From an uncultured Eubacteriales bacterium (lineage in GTDB: Bacteria; Bacillota; Clostridia; Oscillospirales; Acutalibacteraceae): 64,000 nt of DNA. The stretch spans positions 1 through 64,000 of the forward strand of contig CAOSWK010000005.1 in the NCBI GenBank assembly GCA_948527295.1, read 5' to 3'. Of this stretch, positions 44,037-52,382 are shown piece after piece (the stretch's first letter is position 1; each line of letters opens with the position of its first letter). A program made the position numbers and the translations under genes. The notes below the pieces were generated by a model. It was not told the DNA's origin and did no database searches. It saw only the letters and a program-made list of their open reading frames with translations.

Positions 44037-45086
44037 CTAATTTACTTCATGTTCAGGCTTTATATCTATCTTAAAGCCCGTCAACTTAGCGGCCAACCTA
44101 GCGTTTTGCCCCTTGTTTCCAATAGCCAAAGAAAGCTGATTATTTGGCACAATAGCAGTGCAAGAATTTTCGACTTCCGGGTCAATATCAACATCCAAAA
44201 CCTCCGCCGGAGCAAGCGCCGCAGCAATAAATTTAACCGAATCCTCGTCATACTCTATAATATCGATTTTTTCGCCGCCCAATTCCTCAACAATAGCATT
44301 AACCCGGGCGCCTTTAGGGCCAATGCAAGCCCCAATAGCGTCCACGTTTTTGTCCTTACTCAAAACGGCAAGCTTAGTTCTGGCGCCAGCTTCGCGCGCA
44401 ACCTGTTTTATCTCTACCGTTCCGTCGTAAATTTCGGGCACTTCTTTTTCAAACATCCGGCGAACCATGTCCGGGTGCGTGCGAGAAATAAACGCCCAGG
44501 GCCCCTTGTCGCCCTCTTTAACGTCCGCTATGTAGACCTTAATATGATCGCCCTCTTTAAGATCATCACTACTTAGCTGTTCGTTTTTAGGCAAAAAAGC
44601 CTCAGATTTCCCAATCTTCAAAGTTGCCGAACCCGAACGCGGGTCAACCTTTTCAACAATAGCCGTCACAAGTTCCTGACGTTTACTCTCAAACTCCTGC
44701 AACATAAGGCCACGCTCGCCATCGCGAATCCCCTGACGAATGATATTTCTAGCCGTCTGAGCCGCAATTCGGCCAAACTCCTTAGTGTCCAACTTAATAG
44801 AAACCTGCTCGCCGATGTCTGTCCCGGGGTCAATGGCCCTAGCGTCGGCAAGAGAAATTTCTCGGCCAAAGTCAGAAACAGTCTCTACAACGGTTTTGCG
44901 CAAATAAACTTCAAACTTCCCCTTATCCTCGTCAATGTCGATCAAAACGTCGTCGTTACCATTGTAACTATTTTTGCATGCCGTCACAATAGCCTTTTTT
45001 ATTTTATCAAGCATAAAGTCCGCCGAAATACCTCTTTCAATCTCAAGCAGCGAGAGCGCTTCAAATAATTCCTTATTATTTTTCAT
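44037..45086 (-). CDS. nusA: Transcription elongation/termination factor NusA
   Basis: 349 residues. Domains: N-terminal RNA polymerase-binding domain (1-130), S1 (about 134-200, VTAIVEKVDPRSGSATLKIG), KH1 (about 230-290, DKNVDAIGACIGPKGARVNA) and KH2 (about 300-349, NNQLSLAIGNKGQNARLAAK). The acidic repeats of proteobacterial NusA are absent, as usual in Firmicutes. ATG 45086 has GGAGGTAAT upstream. It lies 48 bp after rimP and 43 bp before ylxR. Confidence 0.97.
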   Translation of the reverse strand: MKNNKELFEALSLLEIERGISADFMLDKIKKAIVTACKNSYNGNDDVLIDIDEDKGKFEVYLRKTVVETVSDFGREISLADARAIDPGTDIGEQVSIKLDTKEFGRIAAQTARNIIRQGIRDGERGLMLQEFESKRQELVTAIVEKVDPRSGSATLKIGKSEAFLPKNEQLSSDDLKEGDHIKVYIADVKEGDKGPWAFISRTHPDMVRRMFEKEVPEIYDGTVEIKQVAREAGARTKLAVLSKDKNVDAIGACIGPKGARVNAIVEELGGEKIDIIEYDEDSVKFIAAALAPAEVLDVDIDPEVENSCTAIVPNNQLSLAIGNKGQNARLAAKLTGFKIDIKPEHEVN

Positions 45087-45134
45087 TTTATAATTACCTC
45101 CAATTTAAATTTTAAAATTAATAATATGCTCGAT

Positions 45135-45641
45135 TTAATCGTCAAAGTCGTCGAGTTTAATAAACGCAATATTTTTTCTCAAAATGCAAATTTCTCTAGA
45201 AGAATCGCAAGAGTCATCACAACTGCCGCAACAAGAGACATTAATTTCGTCTTTATTAAAGGCGGCAAGAGTGCAATTTAACTTTTTAACGCCATCCTCA
45301 AGCGGCCGAATCAACCGCACAATAATTTTATGACCAACAAACTTTTCAAGATGCTCATCCCGCGTTAATTCTCGGTTAACACCAGGCGAGCAAACCTCCA
45401 AACAATAGTTTTGCACAATAGGGTCAAGTTCGTCAAGCGGTTTATCCACAGCGCGGCTCATTTTTTCGCAGTCGTCAATAGTTACTCCGCTGTCGCTATC
45501 GATAAAAATTCTAAGATAATACTCGGGGCCCTCTTTTACAAATTTAACGTCCCAAAGCTCCAGCCCCAAACTTTTAGCAATAGGTTGAGCCAAGCTCCAA
45601 ACAGCCGACACAACGTTATTGCCGTGAGTTTTTTTAATCAA
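45135..45641 (-). CDS. rimP: Ribosome maturation factor RimP
   Basis: 168 residues. RimP assists 30S assembly. Family text: LGLELWDVKFVKEGPEYYLR, IFIDSDSGVTIDDCEKMSRA, YCLEVCSPGVNRELTRDEHL and a C-terminal SH3-like domain. An unusual Cys/Ser/Asp-rich insert (about 135-150, CCGSCDDSCDSSREIC) sits in that domain. Start is set at TTG 45641, 8 nt after GAGGTGA; the longer frame from 45686 passes through the leader hairpin. It is first in the operon. Confidence 0.92.
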   Translation of the reverse strand: MIKKTHGNNVVSAVWSLAQPIAKSLGLELWDVKFVKEGPEYYLRIFIDSDSGVTIDDCEKMSRAVDKPLDELDPIVQNYCLEVCSPGVNRELTRDEHLEKFVGHKIIVRLIRPLEDGVKKLNCTLAAFNKDEINVSCCGSCDDSCDSSREICILRKNIAFIKLDDFDD

Positions 45642-45660
45642 AACGCAATTCACCTCAAAT

Positions 45661-45690
45661 ACAAACAAAAGAGCGGGCGACCCCACTCTT
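45661..45690 (-). promoter_or_regulatory. Attenuator-like hairpin in the rimP leader
   Basis: On the minus strand AAGAGTGGG, loop GTCG, CCCGCTCTT form a 9-bp stem with one wobble, followed by TTGTTTGT. It lies about 30 nt after the predicted transcript start and directly before the rimP ribosome-binding site, so partial termination or a protein-binding role is likely. Confidence 0.6.
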
Positions 45691-45720
45691 ACAAAAGCAA
45701 ACGAATAAAACTTTAAGTTA

Positions 45721-45749
45721 AGTATACCATAACATTATACTTATTTCAA
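45721..45749 (-). promoter_or_regulatory. Promoter of the rimP-nusA-infB-truB operon
   Basis: On the minus strand TTGAAA (45749-45744), 17 bp, TATACT (45726-45721) with a TGG extension. It is 80 bp above the rimP start. Confidence 0.88.
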
Positions 45750-45928
45750 GAGGAAAAATCAAATTTATTTTTTGGGCAATATTTTCGGCAAAAATCGCTA
45801 ATTGGCGCGCTGCGCGTAGGGCGCGAAAGTGAATATATGTCACAGAAAAAAGTAACTATCTGTGTTTTTTTGTAAAATAAACTTGATTTATACTAGGTTT
45901 GGATCTTTAATTGTAAAAAGGTGACGAA

Positions 45929-46360
45929 ATGCTATCACAAAAACTAAAAAAACTACGAGAAAATAGTGGCTACACCCAACTCCAAATCGCAAACGCCCTT
46001 AGTATAGAGCGCTCTACTTACACTTATTACGAAACTGGCAAAACTACTCCAGACATTAATACCATTATAAAGCTTGCAAAAATCTTTAATGTCTCGTATA
46101 CCGACCTGTTTGAAACTGAAAAAAGCGAAGATAAAAAAACTTTAAAAGATTCGGGTGACGATCTTTATTGTTGCTACGATTCTAAACGGTTTAATCATAT
46201 TTATGAGTTGTCTAAAAAAGAAAAAACTTTAATAAGCTTATATCGGGTACTCCCGGCCAAGGCTCAAGAGGATATCGTCAGCTCCTTAAAAAAAATTGTT
46301 GACGAGGGGTCTAAAAAGAAAAAGAAAGACAGCGGCAAAGAAAAAGAAAACAAAAAATAG
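45929..46360 (+). CDS. Xre-family helix-turn-helix transcriptional regulator
   Basis: 143 residues. An N-terminal HTH_3 domain (about 5-60) has LRENSGYTQLQIANALSIER, STYTYYETGKTTPDINTII and IFNVSYTDLFE. A linker and a helical part follow (KKEKTLISLYRVLPAKAQED). The C-terminus is a lysine-rich tail. It is a DNA-binding repressor by family; the target is unknown. The tail may add nonspecific DNA affinity. ATG 45929 has AAAGGTGA upstream. The coding strand is C-rich (roughly 36 C against 16 G in the first 140 nt), opposite to the plus-strand genes on either side. Confidence 0.88.
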   Translation: MLSQKLKKLRENSGYTQLQIANALSIERSTYTYYETGKTTPDINTIIKLAKIFNVSYTDLFETEKSEDKKTLKDSGDDLYCCYDSKRFNHIYELSKKEKTLISLYRVLPAKAQEDIVSSLKKIVDEGSKKKKKDSGKEKENKK

Positions 46361-46380
46361 GTTTTGCAAGTGCAAATTTG

Positions 46381-46410
46381 AGAGGCTTTTGAGGAAGCCT
46401 CTTTTGTTTT
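46381..46410 (+). terminator. Terminator of the Xre gene
   Basis: AGAGGCTT and AAGCCTCT pair perfectly around TTGAGG, followed by TTTGTTTT. It abuts the valS -35 box. Confidence 0.88.
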
Positions 46411-46411
46411 G

Positions 46412-46440
46412 TTGACAACAGCGCGCTGCGGTGAGATAAT
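46412..46440 (+). promoter_or_regulatory. Promoter of valS
   Basis: TTGACA at 46412-46417, 17 bp, GATAAT at 46435-46440. The leader to the start codon is about 50 nt, too short for a T-box. Confidence 0.85.
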
Positions 46441-46494
46441 ATTTAAAGTGAAGCGAAAATTGTGAGAAAAAATAAAAAGGAGTTGCAAAAGAAT

Positions 46495-49125
46495 TTGAGT
46501 AAAGAACTTTCGAAATCTTACGACCCCAAAGAGGTTGAAGACAAGATATACAAATTTTGGCAAGATGGCGGATATTTTGGCGCTAAAATCGAAGAAGATA
46601 AGAAGCCGTATACTATTGTGATGCCGCCGCCAAATATAACGGGCCAGCTGCACATGGGTCACGCTCTGGACGAGACTCTGCAGGATATTTTGATTCGCTT
46701 TAAGAGAATGCAGGGCTATGCGGTTCTTTGGGTGCCGGGCAAGGACCACGCCTCGATTGCTACGGAGGCGAAGATTGTGGAGGCCATGCAGAAGGAAGGC
46801 ATCAAGAAGGAGGACATTACCCGCGAGGACTTTTTGGAGCGTGCTTACGCGTGGAAAGAGAAATACGGCAATAAAATAAGCGAGCAGATAAAGAAAATGG
46901 GGGCTTCTTGCGACTGGTCGCGCGAGCGCTTTACTATGGATGACGGCATGAAGGCCGCCGTTAACGAGGTTTTTGTGCGGCTGTACGAAAAGGGGCTTAT
47001 TTATCGGGGTGAGAAGATAATTAATTGGTGCCCGGGGTGCAAGACGTCCATTTCTGACGCCGAGGTCGAATTTGCCGAGCGCGATGGGAATTTTTATCAC
47101 TTAAACTACAAATTGTCCGACGAAACAGGCTATGTTGAGATCGCCACCACTAGGCCAGAGACGCTTTTGGGTGACACAGCCGTTGCAGTTAATCCGGACG
47201 ACGACAGATATAAGCACTTGATTGGGAAGACCGTCGTTTTGCCGCTTGTTGGGCGAGAAATCCCGATAATTGCGGACTCGTATGTGGATGTTGAATTTGG
47301 AACCGGCGTTGTTAAGATAACTCCGGCGCACGACCCAAACGACTTTGAAGTCGGCCTGCGCCATAACTTGCAGGTAATCAATGTTATGGACGAGAGCGCC
47401 GTCATAAACGAAAACGGCGGGGAGTATTGTGGTCTTAGCCGCTTTGAGGCGCGAAAAAAGATCGTGGAAGACTTAAAACAAGCCGGTGCGTTGGTGAAAA
47501 TCAAGCCTATTAAGCATAATGTGGGCGCTTGCTACCGCTGCCACGAGGTTATTGAACCGCGGGTTTCCACTCAATGGTTTGTGAAGATGCAGCCGCTGGC
47601 GGGTCCTGCTATTGACTGCGTTAAAAATGGCGACACGCGGTTTGTTCCGGCCCGGTTTGACAAGATATATTTCAACTGGCTCAACAATATTAAGGATTGG
47701 TGCGTCTCGCGCCAGCTGTGGTGGGGGCACCGGATTCCGGCCTATTACTGTCGGGCTTGTGGCAATATGATGGTTTCTAGAACCGCCGTGAAAACTTGTG
47801 ATAAATGCGGCTCTGGCGACGTTTATCAAGATAGCGATATTCTTGACACCTGGTTTTCTGCTGCTTTGTGGCCTTTTGCCGCGCTGGGATGGCCGAATAA
47901 GACTGCAGAGTACGAATATTTTTACCCGACGGATACCTTGGTTACGGGCTATGATATCATCTTTTTCTGGGTTGTGCGGATGATTTTCTCTGCGCTTGAA
48001 TACACAGGCGAGGCTCCGTTTAAAAATGTGCTGATTCACGGTTTGGCGCGGGATTCTCAAGGCCGAAAGATGTCAAAATCGCTTGGTAACGGCGTGGATC
48101 CGCTTGAAATCATTGAAAACTACGGTGCTGACGCTTTGAGATTTTCTTTGGTGATTGGCAACAGCCCGGGCAACGACATGCGTTTTTCGGAGGAAAAAGT
48201 CAGTGCCAGTCGGAATTTTGCCAACAAGCTGTGGAACGCCGCCAGGTTTATTCACATGAATATTGACGGTTTTGAGGCCAAAAATGAGCTCCCAGGCGGG
48301 TTGAACCTGGAAGACAGCTGGATTTTGAGCTTGCTGAATTCTCTGACCCTTAGTGTGACGGAGAACCTGGAAAAGTTTGAGCTGGGAATAGCAGCCCAGA
48401 AAGTCTATGACTTTGTTTGGGACTACTTTTGCGACTGGTACATCGAGTTTGCGAAGATACGTATCCAGAAAGATGCCCCGTCGGCCGGGAACACTCGCTG
48501 TGTGCTGGTTTATGTTATGGACAAAATTTTAAAGCTGCTGCACCCGTTTATGCCCTTCGTTACGGAAGAAATCTGGCAAACGCTGCCTTGCGACGGTGAA
48601 TCCATCATGATTTCGGATTATCCCAAATTTGCAGAAGAGCTTTGCGATGAGAAGTCTGAACGTGACATGCGCGCCATAATGGACGTGATAAAGGCTGTTC
48701 GTGCGCAAAGGGCTGAGATGAACGTGGTGCCCTCTAAAAAGACGAACTTGTTTATTGAGGCCAAGGATGTGGATTTGTTCAGGGAATGCGAGCTCTTCTT
48801 AAAAAAGATGGCCTATGCAAAGGAAGTTGAGATATCGGATAGTATCGAGATGGGCGAAGATGCGGTAACAATCGTGACGGCGGATGCCAAGATCTTTATT
48901 TTGATGGACGAACTGGTAGATAGACAAGCCGAGGTGGCTAGGTTAAAGAAGGAGCTCGAAGCAACGCGAAGAAGGCTTGATCAAGACGCAGCTAAGCTGA
49001 ATAATGAGGCGTTTTTAGCAAAAGCGCCGGCGGCCGTAATTGACGGCGTTAAAAAGAATGTTCAGGCGCTGCGCGAAAAGGTCGCCTCTTTAGAAAGCTC
49101 TATTGCCAAATTGAAATTGAGCTAG
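46495..49125 (+). CDS. valS: Valyl-tRNA synthetase
   Basis: 876 residues from TTG 46495. This class I enzyme charges tRNA(Val) and edits Thr. HIGH motif is NITGQLHMGHALDETL near 47, the editing domain lies at about 190-330 (IATTRPETLLGDTAVAVNP), zinc CxxC pairs occur at about 420-450, KMSKS is GRKMSKSLGNGVDP near 523, and a C-terminal coiled coil (about 805-876) holds the tRNA. The start is not certain: the AAAAAGGAG site is 12 nt from TTG 46495, while GTG 46462 and TTG 46483 are upstream of or next to it. The sequence after 46495 (SKELSKSYDPKEVEDKIYKF) matches usual ValS N-termini. Confidence 0.96.
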   Translation: MSKELSKSYDPKEVEDKIYKFWQDGGYFGAKIEEDKKPYTIVMPPPNITGQLHMGHALDETLQDILIRFKRMQGYAVLWVPGKDHASIATEAKIVEAMQKEGIKKEDITREDFLERAYAWKEKYGNKISEQIKKMGASCDWSRERFTMDDGMKAAVNEVFVRLYEKGLIYRGEKIINWCPGCKTSISDAEVEFAERDGNFYHLNYKLSDETGYVEIATTRPETLLGDTAVAVNPDDDRYKHLIGKTVVLPLVGREIPIIADSYVDVEFGTGVVKITPAHDPNDFEVGLRHNLQVINVMDESAVINENGGEYCGLSRFEARKKIVEDLKQAGALVKIKPIKHNVGACYRCHEVIEPRVSTQWFVKMQPLAGPAIDCVKNGDTRFVPARFDKIYFNWLNNIKDWCVSRQLWWGHRIPAYYCRACGNMMVSRTAVKTCDKCGSGDVYQDSDILDTWFSAALWPFAALGWPNKTAEYEYFYPTDTLVTGYDIIFFWVVRMIFSALEYTGEAPFKNVLIHGLARDSQGRKMSKSLGNGVDPLEIIENYGADALRFSLVIGNSPGNDMRFSEEKVSASRNFANKLWNAARFIHMNIDGFEAKNELPGGLNLEDSWILSLLNSLTLSVTENLEKFELGIAAQKVYDFVWDYFCDWYIEFAKIRIQKDAPSAGNTRCVLVYVMDKILKLLHPFMPFVTEEIWQTLPCDGESIMISDYPKFAEELCDEKSERDMRAIMDVIKAVRAQRAEMNVVPSKKTNLFIEAKDVDLFRECELFLKKMAYAKEVEISDSIEMGEDAVTIVTADAKIFILMDELVDRQAEVARLKKELEATRRRLDQDAAKLNNEAFLAKAPAAVIDGVKKNVQALREKVASLESSIAKLKLS

Positions 49126-49161
49126 GCTGCGCCTACTGACTGTAAAAAAGGAGCTTTTGCT

Positions 49162-49575
49162 ATGAAGGTGCTTGGGGTGGACTTGGGCTTGGCTCGGACG
49201 GGGATTGCTATATCGGACTGCAACCAGGTTTTGGCGTCGCCGTTTTGTGTCATTAAAGAGAAAGACAGCGAGGCTTTGGCTCAAAAGGTCGGCCAAATCT
49301 GTGCGGATGAAGGCATTCAAAGGGTTGTTGTAGGCTTGCCTAAAAATATGGATGGCTCCGAGGGCGCAAGCGCTCAAAATGCAAGGACATTTGCTGACAT
49401 GTTGAGTAAAATCACGAATCTGCCAATTTTTATGGTCGATGAGCGCGGCACGACTATCACCGCGACTAATTTTCTTAATGATGTCAATGTTCGCGGAAAA
49501 AAGAGAAAAAACGTTGTGGATGCCGTTGCGGCAACCGTTATCTTGCAAAATTATCTGGACTCTAGCGATAAATAA
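49162..49575 (+). CDS. ruvX: Holliday-junction resolvase-like RuvX (YqgF)
   Basis: 137 residues. RNase H fold: MKVLGVDLGLARTGIAISD with the first acidic residue, RVVVGLPKNMDGSEG, TNLPIFMVDERGTTITATNF and KRKNVVDAVAATVILQNYLD with the last conserved Asp. The family takes part in 16S rRNA 5' end maturation and was named for resolvase similarity. ATG 49162 has AAAAAGGAG 8 nt upstream. It lies 36 bp after valS and is separated from ireB, its common neighbour. Confidence 0.93.
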   Translation: MKVLGVDLGLARTGIAISDCNQVLASPFCVIKEKDSEALAQKVGQICADEGIQRVVVGLPKNMDGSEGASAQNARTFADMLSKITNLPIFMVDERGTTITATNFLNDVNVRGKKRKNVVDAVAATVILQNYLDSSDK

Positions 49576-49617
49576 TTTTTGCGGGGCTCTAAATATATTA
49601 TCCATAATAATTTGTGC

Positions 49618-49646
49618 TTGATTTTTATTTTTAGATATTTTATAAT
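49618..49646 (+). promoter_or_regulatory. Promoter of the ispH-S1 gene
   Basis: TTGATT at 49618-49623, 17 bp, TATAAT at 49641-49646. The gene starts 51 bp after the -10 box. Confidence 0.82.
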
Positions 49647-49697
49647 TATTATCGATTTTAGTTTTTTATTTTTTGTTGACGTTGGAGGTTTTGCTTT

Positions 49698-51800
49698 GTG
49701 CATGTGGAGGTTGCCTCTGGTGCGGGGTTTTGCTTTGGTGTGAGTAGGGCTATATCTGCTGTGGAGGGGCTTTTGGCCGAGGGTAAGCTGGTTTGCACTT
49801 TGGGGCCGATTATACATAATGCTTATATGGTTGAGAAGCTTGAGCAAAAAGGCGTTCGCGTGGTTGATTGCCCGGAGGATGTTCGACCCGAGAAGGACGA
49901 AGTTTTGGTTATACGCTCCCATGGTGTGGCCCGCGACGTCATTGAAAAAATAAATAAGCTAAGCGTAATGTACCTTGACGCTACGTGCCCATTTGTAAAA
50001 AAAATTCACAACATTGTGTCTGATACCTCAAGAAATGCTGATGTAATCTTGATTGCTGGGGATAAAAATCACCCGGAAGTCGTTGGAATCGCTGGTCATT
50101 GCAATGCGGACTTCTATATTTTTAATGATTACGAGGAATTATTGGATATAATAAAGAAGAATGGCGAAGTTTTGGCGCGGGCGAATGTTTTGGTCGTTGC
50201 GCAGACTACCTTTAGCGTATCTCAGTGGCGGCGTTGTGCGGACTTTTTACGCTCGGAGTTTGAAGGCATTAAGGTTTTTAACACTATATGTGGAGCTACC
50301 GCTAGCCGGCAGGATGAAGCTTGTAAGTTATCTAAAAAAGCCGATGTTATGCTTGTTATCGGGGGGCGAAAAAGCTCTAACACCGCGAAGCTATTTGATA
50401 TTTGCCAAAAAAATTGTAAATCTTTTTTTATAGAAACTGCGGATGATTTGCGATTTGATGATATAAAAAAGGCGAAATTAATTGGAATTACCGCCGGGGC
50501 ATCGACGCCGGTTGATATTATAGAGGAGGTTAAACGGAAGATGGAAGATTTTTTGGAAAATAATGATGATGTTGGGCAGAGTGAAGGGGAAGAGGCAAGT
50601 TTTGAGCAAATGCTGGAGGAATCTTTAAAGAGCTTGACTACGGACGATAAGGTGGTTGGAACGGTTGTTGGGATCGCGCCGAATGAGGTTTATGTGGACG
50701 TTGGTCGCAAGCAAGCTGGGTTTATTCCGGCTGATGAGCTCTCTAACGACCCCAATGTTAATCCGGAGGACGTTGTTAAGATCGGCGACGAGCTGAATCT
50801 TTTGATTATGCGCACTAATGATCAGGATGGAACTATTATGCTTTCTAAGAAGCGAATTGACGCTTTGGAGGGCTTTAAGGATATTATTGAGGCCAAGGAG
50901 AACGGCACTGTTTTGTCTGGCAAGGTTGCTAACGTCATAAATGGCGGCATTATCGTGGTTACCAACGGCATGGAGGTGTTTGTTCCGGCTTCGCTTGCCA
51001 CGGCTTCTCGCGGCGAAAGCTTGGAGGACTTGAAGGGCAAAGAGGTTAAGCTTCGAATTATAGACGTTAACGAGCGGCGCCGGAGAGCTGTGGGCTCGAT
51101 TCGTTCGGTCTTGATGGATGCTAAAAAAGCGGACATTGAAAGCTTTTTTGACACTCTTGAAGTGGGCAAAACCCTTCGTGGCAAGGTTAAGTCGTTTACT
51201 AATTATGGCGCTTTTATTGATTTGGGGCCGATTGACGGGATGGTTCATGTTTCGGAACTGTCTTGGGATCGGGTTAAGCACCCCTCTGACGTTTTGAATT
51301 TGGGCGACGAAGTTGAGGTTTGGGTTAAGAGCTTTGACAAGGACGCTGGGAAGATCTCTTTGACTTATAAGGATAACGGCGAGAACCCCTGGGAGACGCT
51401 TAAGAATGACTACCCGGTGGGGAGCGTTGTTGATGCTAAGATTGTTGGTTTGACGGATTACGGCGCTTTTGCTAACTTTTTGCCAGGCATTGATGGCTTG
51501 ATTCATGTTTCTCAAATCTCTAACCGTCGGGTCGACAAGCCTCGCGATGTTTTGTCGATTGGCGATGTAGTTAAGGCCGCTATTATTGACATCGACTTTG
51601 ACCGCCACAGAATCAGTTTGTCGATTAAAGCTTTGCTTGAGGATAAGGACGATGAGGTCGGCTCAGATGAAGAGGGAATGAATCCGGCTGAGGATGTGCC
51701 ATCTGAGGCAGATAATTATGCTAATACAGAGGAAGCCGTTGCTAGCGGTGAGGCGAAATTTGAAAAAACTGAAGATACCGACACCTCTGCGGATGAATAG
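49698..51800 (+). CDS. ispH: Fused IspH (HMBPP reductase) and S1-domain ribosomal protein
   Basis: 700 residues. Residues 1-282 are IspH, the 4Fe-4S enzyme that makes IPP and DMAPP in the last step of the MEP pathway: ligands C12 (GAGFCFGV), C97 (DATCPFV) and C198 (TICGAT), with conserved His in LGPIIHN and RSHGV. Residues about 315-665 are four S1 RNA-binding repeats, for example GTVVGIAPNEVYVDVGRKQ, GKVKSFTNYGAFIDLGPIDG and AKIVGLTDYGAFANF, followed by an acidic tail. This fusion is known in clostridia. The S1 half resembles short S1 proteins and may aid mRNA binding. Start is GTG 49698 with GGAGG 8 nt upstream. It has its own promoter. Confidence 0.95.
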   Translation: MHVEVASGAGFCFGVSRAISAVEGLLAEGKLVCTLGPIIHNAYMVEKLEQKGVRVVDCPEDVRPEKDEVLVIRSHGVARDVIEKINKLSVMYLDATCPFVKKIHNIVSDTSRNADVILIAGDKNHPEVVGIAGHCNADFYIFNDYEELLDIIKKNGEVLARANVLVVAQTTFSVSQWRRCADFLRSEFEGIKVFNTICGATASRQDEACKLSKKADVMLVIGGRKSSNTAKLFDICQKNCKSFFIETADDLRFDDIKKAKLIGITAGASTPVDIIEEVKRKMEDFLENNDDVGQSEGEEASFEQMLEESLKSLTTDDKVVGTVVGIAPNEVYVDVGRKQAGFIPADELSNDPNVNPEDVVKIGDELNLLIMRTNDQDGTIMLSKKRIDALEGFKDIIEAKENGTVLSGKVANVINGGIIVVTNGMEVFVPASLATASRGESLEDLKGKEVKLRIIDVNERRRRAVGSIRSVLMDAKKADIESFFDTLEVGKTLRGKVKSFTNYGAFIDLGPIDGMVHVSELSWDRVKHPSDVLNLGDEVEVWVKSFDKDAGKISLTYKDNGENPWETLKNDYPVGSVVDAKIVGLTDYGAFANFLPGIDGLIHVSQISNRRVDKPRDVLSIGDVVKAAIIDIDFDRHRISLSIKALLEDKDDEVGSDEEGMNPAEDVPSEADNYANTEEAVASGEAKFEKTEDTDTSADE

Positions 51801-51814
51801 TGTTAAAAAATGTG

Positions 51815-51843
51815 TTGCAAAAATTCGCTTTGTGTGGTATAAT
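51815..51843 (+). promoter_or_regulatory. Promoter of rplS
   Basis: TTGCAA at 51815-51820, 17 bp, TATAAT at 51838-51843, preceded by TGG. Transcript start near 51850. Confidence 0.88.
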
Positions 51844-51849
51844 ATTAAA

Positions 51850-51950
51850 ACTGATGGCCGCTGATGAAAATTTTGTCGGTGGGGTTTAATTTGTAGCCTT
51901 TGCGCTATTGATTAAGGCGAGCAGTCCGCTGCTTTTTGTATGACTGCTTT
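51850..51950 (+). promoter_or_regulatory. L19-leader-type structured 5' region of rplS
   Basis: The 120-nt leader contains hairpin GCCTT (51896-51900)/AAGGC (51914-51918), then AGCAG-TCCG-CTGCT (51920-51933) followed by TTTTG, a terminator-like stem. GCAGTC (51921-51926) can instead pair with GACTGC (51942-51947). Firmicute rplS genes are known to carry an L19 leader. The assignment rests on position and these stems, without an alignment. Confidence 0.5.
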
Positions 51951-51969
51951 ATATTTTGGAGGATAGATT

Positions 51970-52320
51970 ATGGATGCATTGAAAATTATTTCGCAGGATT
52001 CTGTGAAAAGCGAAGTGCCGGAGTTTAATATTGGCGACACTGTTAAGGTTAGCGTTAATATTAAAGAGGGCGAGAGGGAACGAATTCAGATGTTTGAAGG
52101 CACTGTTATTGCTCGCAAGGGCAGCGGCGTTGCAGAGACTTTTACTGTTCGTCGGGTCTCTTATGGTGTTGGTGTGGAGAGAGTTTTTCCACTTCATTCG
52201 CCTAATGTGAAGGATATTAAGGTTATTCGGCGTGGTAAAGTTTGCAGAAGTAAACTTTATTATTTGCGCGATAGGTTGGGCAAGGCTGCTAAGGTTAAAG
52301 AGAAAATCGCTAAAGCTTAA
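51970..52320 (+). CDS. rplS: 50S ribosomal protein L19
   Basis: 116 residues. L19 lies at the 30S/50S interface. Family text: FNIGDTVKVSVNIKEGERER, IQMFEGTVIARKGSGVAETF, TVRRVSYGVGVERVFPLHSP and RSKLYYLRDRLGKAAKVKEK. ATG 51970 has GGAGG 7 nt upstream. lepB follows 62 bp later, probably on the same transcript. Confidence 0.97.
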   Translation: MDALKIISQDSVKSEVPEFNIGDTVKVSVNIKEGERERIQMFEGTVIARKGSGVAETFTVRRVSYGVGVERVFPLHSPNVKDIKVIRRGKVCRSKLYYLRDRLGKAAKVKEKIAKA

Positions 52321-52382
52321 TTTGGGGGCCTTGTGTCCCTACTTTTATATTTTTGTTGCAGTAAAAATATGGAGGTGCTTTT

